Source of the DNA: Streptomyces carminius
GTDB lineage: Bacteria; Actinomycetota; Actinomycetes; Streptomycetales; Streptomycetaceae
DNA length: 64,000 nucleotides
Assembly (NCBI RefSeq): GCF_002794255.1
Contig: NZ_PGGW01000049.1
Coordinates: 1 to 64,000, forward strand
Reading direction: 5' to 3'
Shown here: positions 59,601 to 64,000 of the stretch, piece by piece
Position numbering within the stretch: the first letter of the stretch is position 1
Layout: each line of letters opens with the position of its first letter
Program-made: the position numbers and the translations under genes
Notes under the pieces: generated by a model
Database searches by the model: none
Told to the model about the DNA's origin: nothing
Seen by the model: the letters and a program-made list of their open reading frames with translations, nothing else

Positions 59601-62410
59601 CCGTACGCGGCCAGGCCCTGCCACATCGCCTCAGCGACGCCCTGCGGGGTGTAGTGGGCCGACAGCACGGCCCGGGACGCCGCCCGCCACTCGAAGGGGT
59701 CCAGCAGCTCCCGCAGCTCGCCGCGCACCCGGTCGTAGGACTCCCAGCGGGCATGGTCCGCCTCGAATCTGCCCTCCCACTCGCCGCCGGGCTGGTAGAT
59801 CGGCTCATCGGGGTCCGGCTCGTCGAGGAACACGGTCGGGACCGAGCCCCAGCCCGACCAGCGGGCCAGGATGCGCTTCTCCTCGGTGGTGGCGCCGCGG
59901 CGGTCGCTCTCCAGTGTCCGCAGCACCTTGATGGCTTCGAGGTTCGCCTCAGCGCGGGCCAGCGGGCCGCGCGGCAGGTCGGCCGGGTCGGGGCGGAACC
60001 GCGCTACAGGTTCTCCAGCTCCCTGCGGATCGCCGCCAGCTCCACCGCTTCCGGACTCAGCGGCGCCGCCGGGCTGTCCGGGTCCTCCGGCGGCGGCAGC
60101 ATCTCGCGCAGCACCTGCTCCCGCGCCGTCGCCCTGATCTGCTCCAGCTGCCCGACCCGGGCCTGGTAGCCCGTCTCCGGCTCCAGGGTCTCCTCCAGGT
60201 CCTCCTCCGCCGCGGCGATCGCCTCGCTCATCTGCGCTCCCAGCTTCCGAAAGTGCCGGTCCGGGTCCTGCATCGCCGCCAGCTCCCGCGGCCGGAACTC
60301 CTCCCAGTGCCTGCGCAGCAGCGTCTCGTACTGGCTCGTTGTCGCCATCGGCCTCGCCTCCCTCTTGCTCGTTGACGGTACCGGCCAGCGCCGCCATCTG
60401 CGCTGCCAGCCGGGACTGGTCCACCCCGCGCCGCTCGACGTCGCCGCCGACGGCGCGCACCTGCTCGATCACTGCGTTGATCCCGATGAGCGCGGCACCC
60501 ATCGCCGGGATGCGCCGCTTGGCCGCCTCCCTCTCCCGCTTGGGCAGGTCCTCGTTCAGCGATTGCTCGCGCAGGTCCTCCGTGGTCCGCTCCGCGATCC
60601 GCGCCAGCTCCCCGAGCAGTCCTTCCTCGAAGTGGAACGGGTAGGCCCGCATCACCTGGTTCGTGAGCGGGTTCACCACCTTCGTCTGCGTCGGCAGCTG
60701 GTAGGAGGTGAGGAGGGTGAGCACCCGGTCGTACTCGCGGGACAGTTCTGAAGGCCTGCGCCGCAGCCATGACACCAGCGGGTCGTAGGCGCTGACCGGC
60801 AGGTCCACTTTCCGCTCCGGGCCCCAGGTGCGCCGCGGCAGCGTCTCCGGGTCCTGGTCGTAGCGCCGCACCAGGGCTGCCATCGCGGCCGGCGCGGAGT
60901 CGAAGTCACCGATGCTGCTGCGCTGGTCGTAGTGGGCCAGGGCCCGGAACTTCTGCCCCTGGCGCTCCATGTAGCCGTAGGTGTGCACCGAGCCGTCGAT
61001 CAGCACCGTGCGGCGGCTGGTGATGCTTTCGCCCAGCTTCGCGCGGGCCGCCTCCGGGTGCTGCTCCATGCCCCGCTGGAACCACTCCGCCTCCACGGCC
61101 TTCAGCCGCGCCGCCCGGGCCTCCTTGACCGCATCGCTGTAGGAGTAGGCCGACTGCTCGTTTCTGGCGTTGAGACTCGATCCCAGCTCATTGTTCTCGG
61201 CGATCAGGTCTTCCAGCGTCATCTCGCCCACCGGCGTCCGCTCGCCGTAGGACCGCGCCCGGCGCGTGACCCGCTCCTCCTGGACGGCCTTGCGGTAGTC
61301 GGTGACCTGGTCGTACAGCTCGTGGCCGCTCGGCAGATATGTCCACACCGGGCCGATCTGCTCGTGGGCGCTCTCCAGTGCCTCATCGTCCAGGTCCGCC
61401 GCCGCCGGACCGGCCAGGAGGGCCTGGGCGGTGCGGGCGTACTGCTCGGTGCGCACCGCCTTGTTGCGGCGTGCCAGCGTCCGGTGCTCCTCGGACGAGG
61501 AGTGGAACGGCGTCTGGTAGAGGTTCTTCTGCCACCACTCGTACTCGGCAGCCAGTTCCTCGTTGCTCAGCTCCGTGACCGCCGTCGCCGTCGCCACCCG
61601 TTCCAGCAGCCGCTTGCCGCGCTCCTCCTGCAGCGCCCGGTACCGCCCCTCCACCGCGGCGCTGTAGTCCCGGGACCTCTCCATGGCGGCGGCGTCCTCC
61701 GCCTCCACCAGTTCCTCGTACGACAGGCCGGTGAGGTCCAGCGGCTCCGGCTCCGGCTCGGGCTCGGGCGGGGGAGCGGGCGCGGCCGCGGCCGCGGCCG
61801 GCTGGGCCTGCTGCGCCAGGGCGGCCGCGGCCGCCGTCGGCGAGGCGACCAGGTCCTCCGGGGTCTGGCCCGGTCCGAGCACCACGATGTTGCGGTCCTG
61901 CCGGGCGAACGCCTGTAGCACGGCGGCGAGGTTGCGGTCGCGGGTTTCCGGGTTCCACCTTCGGCCGGTCACCCGCGCCTGCCGCTGCCCGGACCAGTAC
62001 AGGTTCCCGGCCTTGACCGCGCGCACGTCATCGTCGTCGTACTTGTCGGTGCCGTACACCGCGGCGACACCGTCTTCCTCCCACCGCACCCAGACCTTGT
62101 CGCGGACACTCGGGTCGCTCGCCGCCCGGTGGTGACGCGCGGCCAGCATCGCGAAGGACGACAGCCGCCTGTCCCCGTACCCGTCGCTCACCAGGCGGGC
62201 GTCGCCGACCCGGCCCACCGCGACGCCGCCCCGGCGGGAGCCGGAAGCAATCTCGGTGCCGTCCGGGCCGAACACGGTGACCGAGTCTCCCTTGATGAGC
62301 GCGTGATAGCCCGTCACCCCGTCGACCGGCTCCGCCCCTTCGGGCAGAGGCAGCGGACCAGGCGAGGCGGCCGATTCCGTCTCGGACGCGGTCTCCGGTT
62401 CCGTCCCCAT
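47669..62410 (-). CDS. giant adenine methylase/SNF2-type helicase polyprotein-like ORF
   Basis: A single 4913-codon frame. Residues 1-686 form an unknown region; codons 687-802 lie over another gene (60004-60348). From about 804 (RFRPDPADLPRG) comes an N6-adenine methylase with SAM motif VLEAGCGSGAFFG (about 940) and IGNVPFA (about 1003). Then follows an SNF2-like helicase with Walker A HEVGLGKTTT (about 1637), VDEAHRF (about 1798) and QRNGRVIRPG (about 2148). The C-terminal 2500 residues alternate folded segments with long acidic Pro/Ala/Glu linkers. The methylase-helicase pairing resembles phage P1 DarB and polyvalent proteins of mobile elements, which may counter restriction on entry. ATG 62410 follows AGGGGGAA. 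Confidence 0.75.
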   Translation of the reverse strand: MGTEPETASETESAASPGPLPLPEGAEPVDGVTGYHALIKGDSVTVFGPDGTEIASGSRRGGVAVGRVGDARLVSDGYGDRRLSSFAMLAARHHRAASDPSVRDKVWVRWEEDGVAAVYGTDKYDDDDVRAVKAGNLYWSGQRQARVTGRRWNPETRDRNLAAVLQAFARQDRNIVVLGPGQTPEDLVASPTAAAAALAQQAQPAAAAAAPAPPPEPEPEPEPLDLTGLSYEELVEAEDAAAMERSRDYSAAVEGRYRALQEERGKRLLERVATATAVTELSNEELAAEYEWWQKNLYQTPFHSSSEEHRTLARRNKAVRTEQYARTAQALLAGPAAADLDDEALESAHEQIGPVWTYLPSGHELYDQVTDYRKAVQEERVTRRARSYGERTPVGEMTLEDLIAENNELGSSLNARNEQSAYSYSDAVKEARAARLKAVEAEWFQRGMEQHPEAARAKLGESITSRRTVLIDGSVHTYGYMERQGQKFRALAHYDQRSSIGDFDSAPAAMAALVRRYDQDPETLPRRTWGPERKVDLPVSAYDPLVSWLRRRPSELSREYDRVLTLLTSYQLPTQTKVVNPLTNQVMRAYPFHFEEGLLGELARIAERTTEDLREQSLNEDLPKREREAAKRRIPAMGAALIGINAVIEQVRAVGGDVERRGVDQSRLAAQMAALAGTVNEQEGGEADGDNEPVRDAAAQALGGVPAAGAGGDAGPGPALSEAGSADERGDRRGGGGPGGDPGAGDGLPGPGRAAGADQGDGAGAGAARDAAAAGGPGQPGGAAESGSGGAGGDPQGAGEPVARFRPDPADLPRGPLARAEANLEAIKVLRTLESDRRGATTEEKRILARWSGWGSVPTVFLDEPDPDEPIYQPGGEWEGRFEADHARWESYDRVRGELRELLDPFEWRAASRAVLSAHYTPQGVAEAMWQGLAAYGFDGGEVLEAGCGSGAFFGVAPQTARLTGVEVDPTTAAIAARIYPHANVLSESFTDTDAPVGTFDLVIGNVPFAQAPFGERRYGATGHSLHNGFIIKQLALLRPGGYMAVITSRWTLDGEDTSARRAMSRWGDLAAAYRLPAGTFGETADTDVVADVLVFRRRAEGEEPGDQRWIDAPERDLGGNTLAVNAYFTQHPENVLGRLTSETGPYGPRVTVQGDPGEAPRLLRERMEASAAAAVADGQGYVPHEDGPDRAPLLLQTAREKHATDFTGRLYADDDGQIWQHVNGEDPVRVITADGVTGTEQLRMLLSLRDTASELQELDRTGSDPDRAREVRSQLARLHAAYTMAHGPLSRPRQTRMALPTDEARAAARAAGVELDDDERLPTGWGWFRQDPHAAVVLGLEHWDRANDRPVPSEVLTRRPGTRRGGLEPTDDPKTALTAVMGATGGVDLPLIASLLGTTPEEARRRLGTEVFDNPVTKKLEHAGAYLSGPVRVKLEQAREAAATDPTYAVNVAALEAVQPPPKRLGQFTAQLGAHWIPASLVQGFLREYLGDPTLQVSHNERYGWSLAAGKVPDAINALKGTERRSAVHIAKALLGRASMVVNTLGGDGVDEDATRAMRYKADAMRSAFEDYCTASTARVALLTDAYNWQMNGHVVRSYDGLAPTLAGFTTERTPHPWQLSAAARMQFERGVVLAHEVGLGKTTTMVMGSQALKASGQIAKPFAVVQPHLARQWLDEAKLLYPNADIHLITSDDLADGNRRRVLEWLRSNTPDLVIFTEGAFGSIRMSPEQQELYLFREIESLKEQLKRERGVPHNAFALMQLERRLTTVEARIRRNDAPMRTPGEVYWEDLGFDYALVDEAHRFTAVGFRSKEAGGETASVRAVDLHQKLRWHHQVAEVHGGRPTVTLGTGTPMENSIFEQYSVLELATPWLLDQFGVHGPDLWSETFGQKVQRIEMAPDGSGLTIVERFSRFVSKSTMKTMWGLATDTKTGDDVGIERPKLAGGAPELVLVESTADQRARLQTLVARGQAIHAGDVTRDEDNMLAVSGEGRAVALDPRLVDAGAPAANKLVTAADIIAAGYHAHKDRTYAVSSRDDTPHPIPGGLFFVFCNSGTPGGNNKGGFDAYAELRDLLAARGVPRDMVQFAQDNATPEKKAAMSEAANNGGIAVLMGSTEVLGTGFNGQNRAYALMHLDQDWTPASMIQRNGRVIRPGNQHEEVNIYFLATKGSMDAWQVGLLTSKAEGLRDIQRPPGEGDDDNDTVEEIGASDWDYATMAAEIGGNPFMRQFMEAKVHLQGLEADRRNAAADRVRQAELLLAKENELASTQRAIALRDAALPKVTATIRGDAFQIRVGGRDFDKRGKAGPVVRQAVADALRGHSSLGMGPWTTIGTFGGLDFAVQPEILDGGEIRAHVGFPNLRHSESVCSIGDLANPKFGATIIGRLATALEKAEDHQLMDRERLPVLEAEITLLTAQQASVDYGPAIEHARRRVELLDAVVGAITERDKLPELTESMLDPERYRTPESRKKAIAERAEQRAPHQAKVDQAAAALAAFDATTPAPELPTAAPAPAPNPALTPAPAPDETAARPTGSSGTRPADGAQAPPEQAPPEPEDGSSTEEPTESQTPEVPDSRTSEPSGDEEFDLAQPDRAPAPATQDEPGPGTEERPEPGFVARITRPAGTAIDRSWWVGAYGQWDTSNVGRKGVPSAMIEFASKAEAAGWAVALRAGSIVVGDEESLLGVWECEASGTTHDNYQGGESLAVLSLMWTQAEGAKRWTFDTERSGAEIGGRLLPGYVTLTDYRRALSQARVRQVDPEAKAAEAATREAESAEVESSAVEDVTTLYAPGEQVRVTPMNYDTWSKTYVPQPEFIGTVISYTRNGNYMVREPEHGTSRHYDALRELHKLDTEPADSEASPPTAEQRNTSQQPTEPTPEQDSDGHGTANLYEEFGLVPPERVPNPAPQDEPETDAEGEETDGVPDGQMTVEEAQTEAAPAGPEGTPPAPPEPSVILATPPTSSSDTPEPLQQSEQRFGGPEQLAQYAGRADIIPTSESSSTVWLDGRLIGYITDLNQTVGAAHDQSRPAEMRQAPGPRFESRPPFGHRDSVSALLEDSQAAVAELVARALQMPVPREAIDADTAWTLTAALGTIRLSPSYPGEDQEAAARLSALRQVVENLSAGQLTSTDLADDLALVHDDLLWAADFADTSAPYLTRAAEELAVLLAAIRPDDPRAWRPDPFVAAPADVEQPTPTPAPDRTRARRKGSAAAPGAGTEQLGLFGDPAQDPAEGPVEPETTTGSGTVPDDEPPAQLVMADDGREAQLRAALVEGETIAPVSFTDWREPAAGWVLTTAGGHTFRLRPVPYSRPGEDKWEAGHDADGSYWWDANVEDRPLTTVLERIREDSATRTRFASLWARYGHLTAQTPQFETTTDRVQLEEDVYLVRRFGSVGLIASCRWGWEHLTDPDGAQGRTGEDWSRKGPDNRQYVAEWKIWHSARAAIPNARLHVVAQLTDDMADTPDAYCDASAPYVGKCSAKRSGARYTVAVVDDQGSELGCYTMCARCLSRRLLDDEDRRISYHDVESLVESLAKGDPKVVDLHWKQWPDRIAELAGQMLSAALDAGETAPWPAQALTSQLLTEACEAGDDRAMREARAEVKAAGGDAAAQKRAAAEVAAARQDRVALVARRGTPRVEAANEADRVALAVLELAGWGAEGSDAAPEPAEEAAPEVVDVNTLTVSPKGRNGGPSPYEFTVTGPGLTVGKYEISHDNQGKGAQGIMWRATWHGVEPSGRWDVISIGSGKGRSAALAAVAEHAAETGGDLAAGFTVARRMNYDAGLWILPEVGESEAIQYNPDGSWTITAETGALYTVRREWQGRTASGDLAPLLIEDQAGTLIASCTAVDSYMSAWAPMLERLRLHATAVADGAPHATAVTLGGPGRTWVEAWCVCSWTERADVAEYAGRAPAGEALAQAHHQAHHPETSAAAAELPELDVVLLDMDVPSLDPAEPYTTDAEAQADIDRLGEAFARWAALPVVQRFHEADRQQRPDGDGDPTNPIAQLAAAYQDAERTLREGPVGSPDDLVRQVHTVAAWSGALEAVVSDDLRGPLGQVREAARLLASRSRATVAAFEAELAALTASSAEQNTATPESAAAEQPPADADDAPETRTEPGPDEPAAATEGLGEPPAGTPPATDTETESATDNAPAPDPQKVPEPPAAVDDAPGDTATDSDPAPDRVPLPQDAPEPAGAAPDKGMHEARREASFLEQDRPQTTDGDQQTPETDTTAAPTTPAGEDAPSDETARDASEEPTMTTPPIPEPTHAPDEPITEEPPAPQRYFETAPLAGDSSYRLRLSGLDGQPVDSGEVLRDDLVVAMLQPGGDGGWFAQLAAEPADFTYLADQPQEAAAHAAVMHSAFTGDPYGPPVGAAVGDETRQRVDVLRATLRDVALQHRESVALAAARAYSDFEQNEHFRALGGALDGLAAAVSEGYGSQQMTQHLDAVQGAVNAWGGALPVDPGHPVRGQLAFPLASLLYDSRRLQGQVQATLAAVQAERAAVREQAAPTEPGPEVQPAPAPAGTGAPEESTQFQSSEVPDSQTSETAREDSSAAPAEPAAAPGPESPDGAAPPEDGGPALDAAVDGIRRALEDALQAAQPEVAAQPGELPLWTGTEAPLADTAVTEPPAGPLDVRAEFHAVLEAWEEHVPPGNGTAQDLVANLDADLATLQRAFAEAVAPATPAAPPAAMDQDAATPAESAEAAAPLSAPQQAADVNAALQQADTHATALQNFPEWQKIQTVRGAFGHLFRVMKERAGEHFDRLMGDHRVGEFFRKISITACEKVAGWAQAAAGRLRRRGEGTGSDAPAADALRGVADAASAYASPGGGRSGPPPGPRDAASAAVDIPSMRRLGEALARPMPGATKRVSTAAARGRSTTVNRGAKKPANGAEQAGHLRPDGVEQRQARKPNPR
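48780..48831 (-). repeat. 52-nt imperfect repeat in a linker of the giant ORF, copy 1
   Basis: Encodes a linker with SSEVPDSQTSE; about 5.9 kb away the copy at 54675-54726 encodes TPEVPDSRTSE. Nucleotide identity is high over the 52 nt. Confidence 0.65.
54675..54726 (-). repeat. 52-nt imperfect repeat in a linker of the giant ORF, copy 2
   Basis: Partner of 48780-48831. Both copies flank the central folded domains of the giant protein, suggesting linker duplication or past recombination. Confidence 0.65.
60004..60348 (-). CDS. 114-residue conserved-looking protein nested in the giant ORF
   Basis: Starts at ATG 60348 behind GGGAGG and stops at TAG 60004, in a different frame from the giant ORF. 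It has realistic composition (QYETLLRRHWEEFRPRELAA, then IRATAREQVLREMLPPPEDP) and almost all codons end in G or C. In the same stretch the giant frame becomes Gly/Ala-rich low-complexity with poor third-position G/C, as expected of a shadow. Similar small proteins precede methylase-helicase genes in actinobacterial elements, as far as I recall. Confidence 0.75.
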   Translation of the reverse strand: MATTSQYETLLRRHWEEFRPRELAAMQDPDRHFRKLGAQMSEAIAAAEEDLEETLEPETGYQARVGQLEQIRATAREQVLREMLPPPEDPDSPAAPLSPEAVELAAIRRELENL

Positions 62411-62423
62411 GCGCTTTTCCCCC

Positions 62424-62466
62424 TGCCACGTAACTCCCGTGGCACGTCAGCACGTACATGCCACGT
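62424..62466. promoter_or_regulatory. cluster of ACGTGGCA half-sites between divergent genes
   Basis: TGCCACGT at 62424-62431 and 62459-62466, with the inverted arm CGTGGCA (62438-62444) and CACGT at 62443-62447 and 62451-62455. They lie 14-56 bp upstream of the giant gene start and in the 190-bp divergent promoter region shared with the gene at 62604. Confidence 0.55.
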
Positions 62467-62603
62467 CGTCCCCATCGGACCCTACCGACCAAGGTCGAAA
62501 ACCTCGATCCAGATACGCCGGGGAAGTCCGGCGGATGCGGCTGCGACACTCGTTTCGCGGTCGGCAGCAGTGCGCGCCTCAGTTATCTGGCTACATTTCC
62601 ATC

Positions 62604-63314
62604 ATGGCGAGCATGGCGAAGATGAAGTTTCACGTGGCGGTGACTGAGGAGTCCTTGAAGAGGCTCAACCAGCACGCCAGGAACGAGCGTGACCGCGAGG
62701 AGGCGTGGGTCAGCGAGCGCCGCCGGGAGCTGATCGTCCCAGGGCTGTCCCGGCGTGCGGCCGCAGCCATCCGCCGCGACATCCGGGCCCGGGTTGCCCG
62801 GATGCGACGGACCGGTGAGCTCGGCGGCACCCGGGATGACATCGTGACCCGCGCCGTCCGCGAGGAGTTGCGGGCCCGCGGCCTGGACCGCAAGTGGCCG
62901 AAGCCGCCGGAGGGTGAAGTCGACGCCCCGGGCCGTCGATGGGGCACTCCTCCCAGTCAGCCGATGGGCGAGGGCGGATACTCCCATCGCGTGTCGGTGA
63001 ATCTGCCCTACAGTCTCGGCGAGGCTGTACGCCGCGCCGCGTACTGGACCAGCAAGGCCGCCGTGGAGGCCCTCCAGGAGTGGGCGGACCGCTGGGGTGA
63101 CGGCGTCAATGTGGCCATGCGCGAGGCCGAACGTGACGGCATCCCGGCCGACCTCGCTCTCATGGCCGCCGTCGGCAATCTCTCGGCGCCCCAGTCTGCG
63201 CTGGAGATCAGGGACCGACTCCGGGCACAGGTCCTCACCACTGGAGACCTCATCCGCGCCGCCATCGACCGGATCGCCTATGGGGAGCAGGGCGAACTTC
63301 CCGAGGACCTGTGA
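62604..63314 (+). CDS. putative partition-associated DNA-binding protein
   Basis: A 236-residue charged, helical protein 155 bp upstream of parA. The basic N-terminal half (ESLKRLNQHARNERDREEAW, then SRRAAAAIRRDIRARVARMR) and a later YSHRVSVNLPYSLGEAVRRA, resembling a ribbon-helix-helix start, suggest DNA binding. No ParB spacer domain is recognised. ATG 62604 has no clear ribosome-binding site; in-frame ATGs at 62613 and 62622 are alternatives. Its role beside ParA is inferred from position. Confidence 0.65.
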   Translation: MASMAKMKFHVAVTEESLKRLNQHARNERDREEAWVSERRRELIVPGLSRRAAAAIRRDIRARVARMRRTGELGGTRDDIVTRAVREELRARGLDRKWPKPPEGEVDAPGRRWGTPPSQPMGEGGYSHRVSVNLPYSLGEAVRRAAYWTSKAAVEALQEWADRWGDGVNVAMREAERDGIPADLALMAAVGNLSAPQSALEIRDRLRAQVLTTGDLIRAAIDRIAYGEQGELPEDL

Positions 63315-63351
63315 ACCTGGCGCCGCACCGGCTCCCCCCGGGAGCACAAAG

Positions 63352-63367
63352 GGGGTATTCGTACCCC
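63352..63367. promoter_or_regulatory. inverted repeat GGGGTATTCGTACCCC upstream of parA
   Basis: Arms GGGGTA/TACCCC with a TTCG centre, about 103-118 bp before parA. The arms match the GGGGTAC/GTACCCC repeats at 4074-4116. A partition site or operator is possible. Confidence 0.5.
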
Positions 63368-63469
63368 TGGTGAGGTCATAGGCGGCACGGCGGGTGACGC
63401 CTTTCGGGGGGGTCTGGCAAGCTGTGGCTCGTCCGAGTACCCACCAGGGGAAGCCTACGGAGGTCTTTC

Positions 63470-64000
63470 ATGTCCCCTGCCCAAACGACCGAAAAGCGCC
63501 GCGCAAGAGTCATCACCCTGATCCAGCAAAAGGGCGGGGCGGGAAAGTCCACCATCGCCGTGAACCTCGCCGCCGTCTCCGGCGAGAGCAACCCACCCGT
63601 GTCCTCCGACCCGGACGCACCGTGCCCGGTGGTCGCCGCGGGCATCGACCCCCAGGGCAGCCTGGAGGGGTGGGCTCGCAAGGTCCCCGAAGAGAGCCTG
63701 CCGTTCGACTACCTCGTCACCAAGGGGCGGCTGGGAGAGATTCCCAAGTTGCTCGAAGACCCTGATGTGCTGCGCGTCTACGTCGACACTCCGGGTTTCG
63801 TCGATCTGGACCCGGAGGCAGAGATCGACGATCCCGACCCGCTGGGCTCCGGCCCGGCCGGAGAGGCGATGCGTGAGGTTCTGGAGCTCACCGACCTCGC
63901 TCTGGTACCGATCGTCCCGGTCGAGACGCTGACGCATTCTCCTGCGGAGTTCACCATCGAACGCGTCCTGCGACCGCGGAACATCCCTTTCCGGGTTGTG
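63470..64000 (+). CDS. parA: ParA-family partition ATPase (3' truncated by window end)
   Basis: The first 177 codons are present and the frame runs off the window. Deviant Walker A QQKGGAGKSTIAVNLA (about 19-34) is typical of ParA/MinD ATPases. The switch region with VDTPGF (about 103-108) and later LALVPIVPVE fit the family. An insertion SNPPVSSDPDAPCP follows Walker A. ATG 63470 is behind GGAGG. It supports that the window comes from a low-copy, actively partitioned replicon. Confidence 0.85.
   Translation, partial: MSPAQTTEKRRARVITLIQQKGGAGKSTIAVNLAAVSGESNPPVSSDPDAPCPVVAAGIDPQGSLEGWARKVPEESLPFDYLVTKGRLGEIPKLLEDPDVLRVYVDTPGFVDLDPEAEIDDPDPLGSGPAGEAMREVLELTDLALVPIVPVETLTHSPAEFTIERVLRPRNIPFRVV

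Noticed and set aside
1-64000. CRISPR arrays, tRNA or rRNA genes, insertion sequences
   Set aside because: No regularly spaced identical repeats with spacers, no cloverleaf-like sequence and no transposase motif were seen by eye. A computed search would be needed for certainty.

Overview
The window is G+C-rich DNA with strongly G/C-biased third codon positions, many GTG/TTG starts and 4-nt ATGA/GTGA/TTGA gene overlaps. Its gene families (SCO6880-type transfer proteins, DUF4913, XRE/TPR plus RsbW-like ATPase, SAV_2177-type methyltransferase) point to Streptomyces or a close relative. A MOBP relaxase with MobC, a type IV secretion (T4SS) transfer operon, a ParA partition gene and a very large methylase-helicase ORF together indicate a conjugative plasmid, or possibly a large integrative element. 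No ribosomal RNA, tRNA, CRISPR array or recognisable replication initiator was seen.

Layout. (1) 1-4834: an unknown acidic protein and a C5-cytosine methyltransferase, each behind a copy of the same leader, then an XRE/TPR regulator, an inverted-repeat cluster, an RsbW-like ATPase and a small partner. (2) 4835-9273: a hairpin-rich non-coding stretch, an AT-hook protein, a candidate oriT, mobC, the relaxase and a protein sharing a repeat with the relaxase. (3) 9279-19672: transfer apparatus: SLT/NlpC-P60 cell-wall hydrolase, double-HTH regulator, and an eight-gene operon (small-pilin-like membrane protein, VirB8-like, TrbL/VirB6-like, SCO6880-like, VirB4, VirD4, DUF4913). (4) 19700-25800: small unknown genes, an RHH protein behind spaced direct repeats, coupled membrane-protein ORFs and a SprT-like metalloprotein behind a 32-bp perfect palindrome. 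(5) 25899-34419: two divergent operons of mostly unknown genes joined by stop/start overlaps; the right one ends in a tyrosine recombinase. (6) 34742-43280: unknown protein, DEDDh exonuclease with a duplicated tail, unknown genes, a DEAD/DEAH helicase with four helicase-associated repeats and a methyltransferase. (7) 43383-47650: SH3-like secreted protein, a 680-bp non-coding region with iteron-like repeats, a PucR-type HTH/methyltransferase fusion, and a second palindrome related to that at 24858. (8) 47669-62410: one 14.7-kb open frame with adenine methylase, SNF2-type helicase and long low-complexity linkers; its frame is interrupted at 60004-60348 by a better coding frame. (9) 62424-64000: operator-like repeats, a putative partition-associated protein and the start of ParA.

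How the parts may work together (inference): the relaxase and MobC process oriT, VirD4 and VirB4 drive transfer through the membrane and hydrolase components, the methylases and giant methylase-helicase may protect incoming DNA from restriction, and ParA stabilises the element. The central divergent operons (25899-34419) and the shared long palindromes are the least explained parts.
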